Source of the DNA: DATARH01 sp035570495
GTDB taxonomy: Bacteria > Pseudomonadota > Alphaproteobacteria > ATCC43930 > CGMCC-115725
Assembly (NCBI GenBank): GCA_035570495.1
Contig: DATMLO010000025.1
Span: forward strand, 10,700-74,699
Direction of reading: 5' to 3'
DNA length: 64,000 bases
Shown here in pieces: positions 43,818 to 52,005 of this stretch. A program made the translations under genes and the position numbers. Every line of letters begins with the position of its first letter. Within the stretch, counting starts at the first letter, position 1. A model generated the notes under the pieces. The model ran no database searches. It had not been told where the DNA came from and was given only the letters and a program-made list of their open reading frames with translations.

Positions 43818-44606
43818 TCAGGTCAGCTCGTGCAAAATCGTTTCGTCCAAGATTCGGGCCAGCCGGGCGAGGTCTTCGTCCCGCGACAGGCGATGGTCGC
43901 CGTCCTTGACGAGGGTCAAGGTCACGTCGCGGCCTTGCAACTTCTCGGTCAGCTTGAGGCTTTGCCGCCACGGCACCGACTCGTCCGCCATGCCGTGCAG
44001 CAGCCGCACCGGGCAGGTGAGTGAGATGTCGCCGCGCAGCACGAGATTGCGGTCGCCATCCTCGACCAGCGCCTGCGTGTAGAGATAGCCCGCGGGATCG
44101 TAGGGCGAGGCGAGGACGAGGCGGCCTTCTTCCCGCAGCGTGCGCCGCTGAGCCTCGCTGAGGCGCTGCGGCAAGAGATCGGTGGTGAAATCGGGCGCCG
44201 CGGCGATGCCGACAAGCGCAGCGACACGCTCCGGGCGGGCCAGCGCGGCGAGCGTCATGATCCACCCGCCCATACTCGACCCGACGAGGATTTGCGGTCC
44301 CTCGGTCAGCGAATCGATGACCGCGATCGCGTCGTCGCGCCAGCGCGAGATCGTGCCGTCGGCGAAATCGCCGCTCGACTGGCCGTGCGCGAAATAATCG
44401 AAGCGCACGTACGCACGGCCGCGTTGCCGGCAAAAATCGTCCAAAAACAGGGCCTTGGTGCCGGTCATGTCGGAGCGGAAGCCGCCGAGGAAAACGATGC
44501 CCGGCCCCATGCCGGCGAGCCGGCGGTAGGCGATTGCCGCACCATCCGGGCGTGCTAGACTCCCGGCGTCGGCGCGCGGCACCGGTGCGGCTTCTTGAAT
44601 TTGCAT
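43818..44606 (-). CDS. Alpha/beta hydrolase (bem46/esterase-like)
   Basis: 262 residues. IVFLGGFRSDMTGTKALFLD forms the oxyanion region, nucleophile Ser in ILVGSSMGGWIMTLAALA, acid Asp in LLHGMADESVPW and His in VKDGDHRLSRDEDL. It hydrolyses an ester, amide or acyl substrate; unknown. ATG 44606 is chosen because upstream sequence has no hydrolase character. Only 22 bp from the divergent glycosyltransferase start. Confidence 0.88.
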   Translation of the reverse strand: MQIQEAAPVPRADAGSLARPDGAAIAYRRLAGMGPGIVFLGGFRSDMTGTKALFLDDFCRQRGRAYVRFDYFAHGQSSGDFADGTISRWRDDAIAVIDSLTEGPQILVGSSMGGWIMTLAALARPERVAALVGIAAAPDFTTDLLPQRLSEAQRRTLREEGRLVLASPYDPAGYLYTQALVEDGDRNLVLRGDISLTCPVRLLHGMADESVPWRQSLKLTEKLQGRDVTLTLVKDGDHRLSRDEDLARLARILDETILHELT

Positions 44607-44628
44607 CGAAAAGCGCCACAACAGCGAA

Positions 44629-45840
44629 ATGTCACGCGAGGATAACATCGACCAGCGACCCCAAGAAGCCCGCCCACCGGCAGTGCTGCAGGTGATCCCG
44701 GCGCTTGTCTCGGGCGGCGTCGAGCGCGGTACGGTCGAAGTCGCGTCGGCCCTGGTCAACGCCGGCTGGACCGCCTATGTCGCCTCGGCCGGCGGCCCGA
44801 TGGAGCGCGAGCTGGCGCGCGCCGGGGCAAAACACATCACCGTGCCGCTCGATACGAAGAACCCGCTGGCGATCCGCCGCAACGCCCGCACGCTCGCCGA
44901 GATCGTCCGCCGCTATAAGATCGACATCATCCACGCTCGCAGCCGCGCCCCGGCGTGGAGCGCGCTGCGTGCGGCGAAGATGACCCGGCGGCGCTTTGTC
45001 ACGACCTTTCACAATGCCTATGACGACAAGGCGCCGCTCAAGCACTGGTACAATTCGGTGATGGCGCGCGGCGAGCGAGTCATCGCGATCTCGCATTTTG
45101 TCGCCGAGCACGCGGCGAACGAGTACGGCGTCGGGCCCGACCGGCTGCGCACGATCCCACGCGGCGTCGACATGACGCTGTTCGATCCCACCCGTATCGC
45201 CGGGCAGCGGGTCGCCGATCTCGCCGCGCAATGGCGCGTACCCGACGGCTGCGCGGTGGTCATGCTGCCCGGCCGGCTGACACGCTGGAAGGGCGGGCTC
45301 GATTTTATCGAGGCGATGGCCAAGCTGCGGCGGCGCGACGTGTGCTGCCTGCTGGTCGGCGCCGAACAGCGCGCCGGCTTTCGCAAAGAGCTCGAAAAGG
45401 CGATCGGCCGGCATGATCTGATGGGGCAATTCCGCATCGTCGAGAACTGCCGCGACATCACTGCGGCTTACATGCTCTCCGATGTGGTGGTGTCCGCATC
45501 GACCGACCCGGAAGGGTTCGGCCGCACGATCGTCGAGGCGCAGGCGATGGGCCGCCCGGTCATCGCGACCGATCATGGCGGCGCGCGCGAGACGGTGGTC
45601 CCCGGCAACACTGGCTGGCTCGTGCCGCCCGGCGACACCGCGGCGCTCGCGACGGCGATCGATCATGCGCTGCGGCTCGATTCCGACGCGCGTCGCGCCT
45701 TCGCGCAGCGCGCCCGGGCGCACATCTTCGAGGGCTTCACGCGCGAGGCGATGTGCTCGCGAACCATTGACGTCTACGAAGAGCTGCTGTTTCCCGAACC
45801 GCAGGTGAGCGCGGACGAGCCGCTCGCCATTTCGGCGTAA
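44629..45840 (+). CDS. Group 4 glycosyltransferase
   Basis: 403 residues, GT-B fold. LQVIPALVSGGVERGTVEVA in the N domain, then MLPGRLTRWKGGLDFIEAMA and STDPEGFGRTIVEAQAMGRP with VPGNTGWLVPPGD in the donor domain. It resembles LPS/exopolysaccharide mannosyl- or glucosyltransferases (RfaB/WaaG-like). The gene is followed by a GT9 gene 16 bp later, so both likely build a surface glycan. Confidence 0.92.
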   Translation: MSREDNIDQRPQEARPPAVLQVIPALVSGGVERGTVEVASALVNAGWTAYVASAGGPMERELARAGAKHITVPLDTKNPLAIRRNARTLAEIVRRYKIDIIHARSRAPAWSALRAAKMTRRRFVTTFHNAYDDKAPLKHWYNSVMARGERVIAISHFVAEHAANEYGVGPDRLRTIPRGVDMTLFDPTRIAGQRVADLAAQWRVPDGCAVVMLPGRLTRWKGGLDFIEAMAKLRRRDVCCLLVGAEQRAGFRKELEKAIGRHDLMGQFRIVENCRDITAAYMLSDVVVSASTDPEGFGRTIVEAQAMGRPVIATDHGGARETVVPGNTGWLVPPGDTAALATAIDHALRLDSDARRAFAQRARAHIFEGFTREAMCSRTIDVYEELLFPEPQVSADEPLAISA

Positions 45841-45856
45841 GAGGGGCTGAGCCGTC

Positions 45857-46810
45857 CTGCGTTCCGACAAGGCCGCTGCAAAAATCCTCGTCATCAAATT
45901 GAGCGCGCTCGGCGACATCGTGCAGGCGATGGGGGCGGCGTCGGCGATCCGCGTCCATCATCCGGGTGCGGCGATCGTGCTGCTGACGACAAAGCCTTAT
46001 GCCGAGCTGATGCGCCAGGCGCCCTATTTTGACGAGGTCTGGGTCGACGAGCGCCCGCGCGATCCCGTCGGGCTGTGGCGCCTCATGCGCCGGCTGCGCG
46101 CCGAGCGGTTCGACCGGGTCTACGATCTGTCGACCCGGCAGCGCAGCGCGCTTTATTACCGGCTGATGCGGCGGCCGCTGTGGAGCCATGCCGGCCCGGA
46201 ATGGTCGGGGATCGTGCCCGGCGCGTCGCACCGCCAGCCCGACACGGCCGAGCGCCGGCGTATGCACACGCTCGATCGCGAGGCCGACCAGCTGCGCTGG
46301 GCCGGCATTACAGCGCCGATCCCGCCGCCCGACATGTCCTGGGCGGCGGCCGATATCTCGCGCTTCGCGTTGCCGCCGGGCTACGTGCTGCTGATGCCGG
46401 GCGCGGCGCCGCATCGCGAGAAGAAGCGCTGGCCGCTTGGGCGTTTCATCGAGCTGGCGCGGCGCATCGCGGCGGCGAGACTGACGCCGGTGATTGTCGG
46501 CGGGTGCGCCGAGAAGGAACTTGGGCGGGCGATCGCGGCCGCGGTCCCGGAAGCGCGCGACCTGACCGGGGAGACCGAGTTTGGCGATATCGTCGCTTTG
46601 GGCGCGGGCGCGCGTCGGGCGGTCGGCAACGATACCGGGCCGATGCATCTGGCGGTGGTCGGCGGCGCGCCGGCGACGGTGCTCTATTCCGCTGCGTCCG
46701 ATCCCGCGCTGACCGCGCCGCGCGGGCCGGATGTGGTGATCTTGCGGCGCGACAATCTCGTCGATCTGCCGGTCGACGAAGTCGCCGCGACTCTCGGCCT
46801 CCCGGCTTGA
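45857..46810 (+). CDS. Group 9 glycosyltransferase (heptosyltransferase-like)
   Basis: About 317 residues. AKILVIKLSALGDIVQAMGA is the GT9 N-terminal motif, followed by DRVYDLSTRQRSALYYRL and GNDTGPMHLAVVGGAPATVL with MPGAAPHREKKRWPLGRF in the middle. It would add heptose or a related sugar to lipid A core. The N-terminal strand requires reading upstream of TTG 45899, but the frame opens at a TGA (45848-45850) and the only near-start codon before the essential strand is CTG 45857. The weak SD is GAGGGG. Start therefore uncertain. Confidence 0.85.
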   Translation: MRSDKAAAKILVIKLSALGDIVQAMGAASAIRVHHPGAAIVLLTTKPYAELMRQAPYFDEVWVDERPRDPVGLWRLMRRLRAERFDRVYDLSTRQRSALYYRLMRRPLWSHAGPEWSGIVPGASHRQPDTAERRRMHTLDREADQLRWAGITAPIPPPDMSWAAADISRFALPPGYVLLMPGAAPHREKKRWPLGRFIELARRIAAARLTPVIVGGCAEKELGRAIAAAVPEARDLTGETEFGDIVALGAGARRAVGNDTGPMHLAVVGGAPATVLYSAASDPALTAPRGPDVVILRRDNLVDLPVDEVAATLGLPA

Positions 46811-46936
46811 CGGCGGATGAGCGGAACGCGATATTCCGGGTATGCGCCGCCGGACGACCATGACTACGACCACCACTCCGCAGAGCGGGGTGTGAGGTCG
46901 CGCAGCCTGATCGGACGGTACGGCTCGAACTCGCAG

Positions 46937-46965
46937 ACCCCGCCGGGTTACGGACGGGGTTTTTT
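46937..46965 (+). terminator. Rho-independent terminator before thrS
   Basis: ACCCCGCCG, loop, CGG with one bulged A then CGGGGT, followed immediately by T6. It ends the glycosyltransferase transcript and may also regulate thrS, which starts 54 bp later. Confidence 0.8.
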
Positions 46966-47018
46966 CGTGACCACATGCCCCGTCCCGACCGTCGGCCCTT
47001 GACGGAGCACGGATAGCC

Positions 47019-48962
47019 ATGAGCGTAACAATCACACTCCCTGACGGAAAAACCCGCGAGTTCCCCGCTCCGGTTAGCGGTGCGGAGCTTGCCGCCGCGA
47101 TCGGCCCCGGCCTCGCCAAGGCCGCGATCGCGCTAAAGCTCGACGGGGCGCCGCGCGACCTCGCGACCGTCATCGACCATGACGCGAAGGCCGCGATCAT
47201 CACCCGCGAGCAGCCGGATGGGCTCGATATCCTGCGCCACGACGCCGCGCACGTCATGGCCGAGGCGGTCAAGGAGCTTTATCCCGAGACTCAGGTCACG
47301 TTCGGCCCGTCGACCGAGAACGGCTTTTATTACGACTTCGCGCGCGATACGCCGTTTACGCCGGACGATCTCGCGGCGATCGAAACGCGCATGCGCGACA
47401 TCGTCAAGCGCGACGAGGCGATCACTCGCGAGGTCTGGGAACGCGACAAGGCGGTCGCGTTCTTTGACGGCCTCGGCGAGACGTACAAGGCGGAGTGGAT
47501 CGCCGAAATCCCCAAGGACGAGGAGATCAGCCTCTATCGCCAGGGCGACTTCGTCGATCTGTGCGTCGGTCCGCATCTGCCATCGACCGGGCATCTTGGC
47601 CAGGCGTTCAAGCTGATGAGCGTCGCCGGCGCCTATTGGCGGGGCGACGCGAAGAACGCGCAGCTGCAGCGCATCCACGGCACCGCCTGGGCGAGCCAGA
47701 AAGAGCTCGACCAGTACCTGTTCCGGTTGGAAGAGGCCGAGCGGCGCGATCATCGCCGCGTCGGGCGCGAACTCGAGCTGTTCCATCTCGGTGACGAGGC
47801 GGTCGGCAGCGTCTTCTGGCACCCAAAGGGCTGGACGCTGTTCCGCATTATCGAGAGCTACATGCGCGGGCGGCTCGAAAAGGCCGGCTACCAGGAGGTG
47901 AAGGGCCCGCAGCTGCTCGACCGGTCGCTATGGGAGGCGACGGGGCATTGGGACAATTTCCGCGACAATATGTTTATCGCTGAGAGCCGCGACGATCGGG
48001 TGCTCGCGGTCAAGCCGATGAACTGTCCTGGCCACGTCCTGATGTTCCGCAACCGGCTGCGCAGCTACCGTGAATTGCCGTTGCGTCTCGCCGAATTCGG
48101 CAGCTGCACGCGCAACGAGCCGTCGGGCGCGCTGCACGGTATCATGCGGGTGCGCGCCTTCACCCAGGATGATGCGCATATTTTCTGCGAAGCGCTGAAG
48201 CCTAACGACCCGAATAGTCAGGTTAGGACTGAGACCAGGGCGTTCTGTGATCTGCTGAAATTGATCTATCACGATTTCGGCTTCGACGACGTTGTGGTCA
48301 AGTTTGCCACGCGCCCCGAGAAGCGCATGGGAAGTGATGTCTACTGGGATCTGGCTGAGGAGGACCTTGAAGCAGCGGCTCGTGCGGCTGGCCTGGACCC
48401 GATCCTGAGTCCCGGCGAGGGGGCCTTTTATGGACCCAAACTCGAATTCCATTTGAAAGACGCGCTGGGCCGCGAGTGGCAATGCGGTACCTTGCAGCTC
48501 GATTTTCAGATGCCCGAACGGCTCGGCGCGTCCTATGTAGGTGAAGACGGCGCGAGACATGCTCCGGTGATGCTGCACCGCGCGATCCTCGGCTCGATGG
48601 AGCGCTTTATCGGCATTCTTATCGAGCACTATGCCGGCCGCTTTCCGCTTTGGCTGTCGCCGGTTCAGGTGATCGTCGCGACGATCACCGAGGAGGCCGA
48701 CGCTTACGCCGCCGAGGTCGCGCAAGTGATGAGCGAGGCGGGCCTGCGCGTCGTGCTCGACACGGGCGGCGAGACGATCAATTACAAGGTCCGCGAGCAT
48801 AGCGTGGCGCGCGTGCCGCTAATGCTTGTGGTCGGCAAGCGCGAGGCGGAAAACCGCGCGGTTTCGCTGCGCCGGCTGGGCGGCAATGCGCAACAAGCGC
48901 TTGCGCTCGCCGAGGCGGTTGATAAATTAAAAGTAGAGGCCGCCCTTCCGGCAGCATCGTGA
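47019..48962 (+). CDS. thrS: Threonyl-tRNA synthetase
   Basis: 647 residues. TGS domain (VTITLPDGKTREFPAPVSGA), editing domain with LRHDAAHVMAEA, catalytic core with Zn ligands Cys336 (MNCPGH), His387 (DDAHIF) and His520 (MLHRAILGSMER), and a C-terminal anticodon-binding domain. It charges tRNA-Thr and edits Ser. A segment about residues 391-470 is written in unusual codons (AGG, AGT, CCT, GCT) and contains EALKPNDPNSQVRTET, unlike the rest. Followed by infC 54 bp downstream. Confidence 0.97.
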   Translation: MSVTITLPDGKTREFPAPVSGAELAAAIGPGLAKAAIALKLDGAPRDLATVIDHDAKAAIITREQPDGLDILRHDAAHVMAEAVKELYPETQVTFGPSTENGFYYDFARDTPFTPDDLAAIETRMRDIVKRDEAITREVWERDKAVAFFDGLGETYKAEWIAEIPKDEEISLYRQGDFVDLCVGPHLPSTGHLGQAFKLMSVAGAYWRGDAKNAQLQRIHGTAWASQKELDQYLFRLEEAERRDHRRVGRELELFHLGDEAVGSVFWHPKGWTLFRIIESYMRGRLEKAGYQEVKGPQLLDRSLWEATGHWDNFRDNMFIAESRDDRVLAVKPMNCPGHVLMFRNRLRSYRELPLRLAEFGSCTRNEPSGALHGIMRVRAFTQDDAHIFCEALKPNDPNSQVRTETRAFCDLLKLIYHDFGFDDVVVKFATRPEKRMGSDVYWDLAEEDLEAAARAAGLDPILSPGEGAFYGPKLEFHLKDALGREWQCGTLQLDFQMPERLGASYVGEDGARHAPVMLHRAILGSMERFIGILIEHYAGRFPLWLSPVQVIVATITEEADAYAAEVAQVMSEAGLRVVLDTGGETINYKVREHSVARVPLMLVVGKREAENRAVSLRRLGGNAQQALALAEAVDKLKVEAALPAAS

Positions 48963-49003
48963 CCGAACGATGTAATTTCCGGGACGGTTTGCCTGTACAG
49001 ACA

Positions 49004-49019
49004 AAGGAGAAGGTAAATA
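49004..49019 (+). promoter_or_regulatory. infC ribosome site with ATA start codon
   Basis: AAGGAG (49004-49009), seven spacer bases, then ATA (49017-49019). In-frame TAA (49014-49016) immediately precedes it and no ATG, GTG or TTG occurs in frame until codon 35, so the codon of the ATA (or another non-AUG codon) must be used. Confidence 0.8.
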
Positions 49020-49553
49020 GCTAGACCACCTTTTAACACCACCCCAACTCGCGATGGTCCGCGGATCAACGGCGAGATTTCAGTCAACCAGCTCCGGCTC
49101 GTCGACGAACGCGGCGAAATGGTGGGAGTCGTTACCCGCAACGAGGCGCTCGACATGGCGGCGGATGCCGGCCTCGACCTGGTCGAGATCGCGCCGAACG
49201 CTGACCCGCCGGTTTGCAAAATTCTCGATTTCGGCAAATACAAATACGAAGAACAGAAGAAAAAGAACGAGGCCAAGAAAAAGCAGAAGGTCATCGAGGT
49301 CAAGGAGGTCAAGTTCCGGCCGTCGATCGATGACCACGACTACGACGTCAAGATGCGCTCCATGCACAAATTCATCGGCGAGGGCGACAAGGTCAAGGTG
49401 ACCATGCGGTTCCGCGGGCGCGAATTGGCGCACCAGGAACTCGGCATGGATGTCTTGATGCGGGTCAAGGGAGACCTCGACGAGATCGCCAAGGTCGAGC
49501 AGTTTCCGCGCATGGAAGGTCGCCAGATGACGATGGTGGTCTCGCCGAAGTGA
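49017..49553 (+). CDS. infC: Translation initiation factor IF-3, non-AUG (ATA) start
   Basis: 178 residues when begun at ATA: I/M-ARPPFNTTPTRDGPRINGEI, then QLRLVDERGEMVGVVTRNEA and the linker YKYEEQKKKNEAKKKQKV, and the C-domain VKFRPSIDDHDYDVKMRSMH, with MRFRGRELAHQELG. The first 34 residues are the conserved IF3 N domain and are lost if the internal ATG 49119 is used, so that start is rejected. IF3 rejects non-AUG starts, and in E. coli infC begins with AUU for self-control; the ATA here implies the same feedback loop. Confidence 0.93.
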   Translation: MARPPFNTTPTRDGPRINGEISVNQLRLVDERGEMVGVVTRNEALDMAADAGLDLVEIAPNADPPVCKILDFGKYKYEEQKKKNEAKKKQKVIEVKEVKFRPSIDDHDYDVKMRSMHKFIGEGDKVKVTMRFRGRELAHQELGMDVLMRVKGDLDEIAKVEQFPRMEGRQMTMVVSPK

Positions 49554-49603
49554 CGCGATAGCGTCTTCCCGGCGACAGCCGGGTTCCACGCTGCTTCAAC
49601 GGC

Positions 49604-51037
49604 TCAGAACAGCCAGCTGACCTGCGGCCGGCGGTCGGCCCATGGCCGTGCCTGCTCGTAGAGCGCGGCGGCGCGCAGCAGCCGTGCGTCGCCCATATGC
49701 GGGCCGACAAGCTGCACGCCGATCGGCAGCCCGTCGGCGCCAAACCCGCAGGGCAGCGTCACCGCTGGGTTGCCCGACAGGTTGAACGGCAGCGTGTAGG
49801 GATACCAGGATTTGCGCACCGTATCGGCGGTCTCGCCGTCGATCTCGATCGGCGCAAAGAAATCGTGCTCGATCGGCAGCGCGGTGCGCGACAGGGTCGG
49901 TGTCACGACAAGGTCGTAGTCGGCGAACCAGCTTTCGATCTCGCGAAACACCCGTGTGCGCTCGAACATCGCCTCCTGCAACGCAACCGCGCTATGCGCC
50001 GCGCCGGTATCCATTTGCCGGGTTAGCGTCTCGCTCATGCGGTTGCCGTATTGTCCGACATAGCGCCGGAAACGGGCATTCCAGAACGATTGCGTCAGCA
50101 CCAGCCAGATCGGCTCGGTCGTGCGGAAATAGTCGTCGACGGGCGTGACGATCGCGCCGAGTTCTTCGAAAACGATGAGCGCCGCCTCGCAAGCCGTCCG
50201 CACCTCGCCCGACAGCTTGTCGTTGCCGAGCAGCGGCCGCCAGGCGATCCGCACCCCGGCGAGGTCGCCCTCGGGCTGGGCGGCGGCGACAAAATCGGGC
50301 TTTGTCAGGCCCAGCGAATGCGGGTCGCAGCGATCCGCGCCGGCCATCGCCTGAAGCATCAGCGCGCTGTCCATCACCGTGCGGGTCATTGGTGTGATGT
50401 GCGACTGGTTGCCGAACCCGTCGGGCGTGAGGTCGTGTGGCACCAGACCCAGTGTCTGCTTGAAGCCGACAACGCCGCAGCACGCGGCCGGGATGCGGCT
50501 CGACCCGCCGCCATCGGTGGCGATGCCGATCGGCGCCAGCCCCGCGGCCGCGGCGACGGCGGCGCCGCCACTCGATCCGCCGCAGGTGCGGGTCAAATCC
50601 CAGGGGTTTGCCGTGCGCCCGAACAGCGGCGCCTCGGTAAAGCATTTATGGCCGAATTCGGGGGTCGTGGTCTTGCCGATGAGGATGGCGCCCGCCGTTT
50701 TGAGCCGCGCCACCGCGGCGGAATCAGCCGTCGGCACGTTCTCGGCGAGCGCGACGGAACCGAATGTCGTCTTCACCCCGGCCGTGTTGACCAGGTCCTT
50801 GACCGCAAACGGCACGCCGTGCAGCGGGCCGAGCGGCTCGCCAAGCATGACCGCCGCCTCGGCTTCCCAGGCGGCGGCGCGCGCTTCCTCGGCGCAGATC
50901 GTGATGAAGGCGTTGAGCTTCGGCTGCGATTTCTCAATGCGTCCGAGCGCATCCTCGACCAGCTCTACGGGCGACACGACTCTCCGCGCGACGAGGTCGG
51001 CGAGCTCAACGGCGGATGCAAAGGCAAAGTCGCTCAT
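49604..51037 (-). CDS. Amidase signature-family enzyme
   Basis: 477 residues. Ser-cisSer-Lys triad: Lys80 in GVPFAVKDLVNTAG, Ser155/156 in CGGSSGGAAVAAAAG and nucleophile in TDGGGSSRIPAACC (about Ser179). Also GKTTTPEFGHKC and NPAVTLPCGFGADGLPIGVQ. It hydrolyses an amide bond; GatA is unlikely because no gatB/gatC is adjacent. Convergent with infC. Confidence 0.92.
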   Translation of the reverse strand: MSDFAFASAVELADLVARRVVSPVELVEDALGRIEKSQPKLNAFITICAEEARAAAWEAEAAVMLGEPLGPLHGVPFAVKDLVNTAGVKTTFGSVALAENVPTADSAAVARLKTAGAILIGKTTTPEFGHKCFTEAPLFGRTANPWDLTRTCGGSSGGAAVAAAAGLAPIGIATDGGGSSRIPAACCGVVGFKQTLGLVPHDLTPDGFGNQSHITPMTRTVMDSALMLQAMAGADRCDPHSLGLTKPDFVAAAQPEGDLAGVRIAWRPLLGNDKLSGEVRTACEAALIVFEELGAIVTPVDDYFRTTEPIWLVLTQSFWNARFRRYVGQYGNRMSETLTRQMDTGAAHSAVALQEAMFERTRVFREIESWFADYDLVVTPTLSRTALPIEHDFFAPIEIDGETADTVRKSWYPYTLPFNLSGNPAVTLPCGFGADGLPIGVQLVGPHMGDARLLRAAALYEQARPWADRRPQVSWLF

Positions 51038-51115
51038 GGGCCCCTGCCAAGCGCTGGCGCCAAGGCGCAGCCGACGATTAGACTGACAGGAAACTCCTGC
51101 GCGCGTGAGGAAATT

Positions 51116-51946
51116 ATGAGTGACGCACCCAGGTTGGGCCCCGGGTTAAGCGCGCCCGAAGTTCACCTGCTGATCAACATGCCGCGCTGGGATGCGCCGC
51201 TGGCGTTGAAAGTCGGCTTTATGGGGCTTGTGGCGCAGGGAATCCTGCGACTGGAGATAGAGGAGCGACCCGGTATCTTCCGTACCCGGCGCGTGCCGCA
51301 TTTACGGGTGGCGCCGGTTTTGCCGTCGCCGCTGCCGCCGGTCGCGGCGTCGCTCATCAGCATGGTGCGTGCCGCCGAGCCCGACGGAGACCTCAAGACC
51401 GTGCTGCGTCATTGTCATATCGACTATCACCAGACATTGAGCGGCTTTATCAAGGACTGCATCGGGCCGGCGCTGGTGGCGCGCGGTCTTGCCGTATCGG
51501 AACGCGCGCGGGCGCTCGGCATCTTCCCTTACAACCGCTTCGTCTGTACCCCGGCGGGCCAGACGGAGAGAGCGCGGCTCCTGGGCCTGATGCACGAGGC
51601 CAAAACCGTGCCGGCCATACTCGAGAGCGACCCGGCCAAGGCCGCCGCGCTGATCGCCGCGCTGGGCAGCGCTTTTCTCCTCGTCGAGGAGCTGAAGCCG
51701 CACTACCCGGAACTCGAAAAGGCGATGCGGAAGTACGACAGCAGCGGCAGCGGCGGCGACGGTGGCGGCTATTATTTTCCCGACGGCGAGACCTCCGGCA
51801 TCGGAGATGGAGACTTCTGCTTCGATTTCGGCCATCTCGATTTCGCCTGCTTCGATTCGGGGGCTTTCGACAGCTTCGACGCCGGATTCTCGGACGGCGG
51901 CGGTGGAGACGGTGGTGGCGGAGATGGCGGCGGTGGTGGGTGCTGA
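51116..51946 (+). CDS. Unknown protein with Gly-rich, Cys-terminated tail
   Basis: 276 residues; GAGGAAATT precedes ATG 51116. The first 200 residues are a soluble domain with blocks SAPEVHLLINMPRWDAPLAL, MGLVAQGILRLEIEERPG and LLGLMHEAKTVPAILESDPA. The last 70 are low complexity: DSSGSGGDGGGYYF, Phe/Asp-rich DGDFCFDFGHLDFACFD, then (DGGGG)n ending GGGGGC. Such Gly-rich, C-terminal Cys tails follow DUF2207/TIGR04222-like domains in some bacteria, but I do not recognise this one securely. Next gene is sppA, 59 bp downstream, so a cell-envelope link is possible. Confidence 0.75.
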   Translation: MSDAPRLGPGLSAPEVHLLINMPRWDAPLALKVGFMGLVAQGILRLEIEERPGIFRTRRVPHLRVAPVLPSPLPPVAASLISMVRAAEPDGDLKTVLRHCHIDYHQTLSGFIKDCIGPALVARGLAVSERARALGIFPYNRFVCTPAGQTERARLLGLMHEAKTVPAILESDPAKAAALIAALGSAFLLVEELKPHYPELEKAMRKYDSSGSGGDGGGYYFPDGETSGIGDGDFCFDFGHLDFACFDSGAFDSFDAGFSDGGGGDGGGGDGGGGGC

Positions 51947-52005
51947 GCGAGGGAATGCTGGGTGCCGGGCGGCGATGCGGTAAAAGGAAGCGCCGCCGCA
52001 GCTGA

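Noticed and set aside
49119..49553. infC starting at ATG 49119
   Set aside because: It would remove the conserved IF3 N domain and has no ribosome site, whereas AAGGAG precedes ATA 49017.
50051..51115. Upstream extension of the Gly-rich gene to 50051
   Set aside because: That part is antisense to the amidase signature gene; the ribosome site and domain start at ATG 51116.
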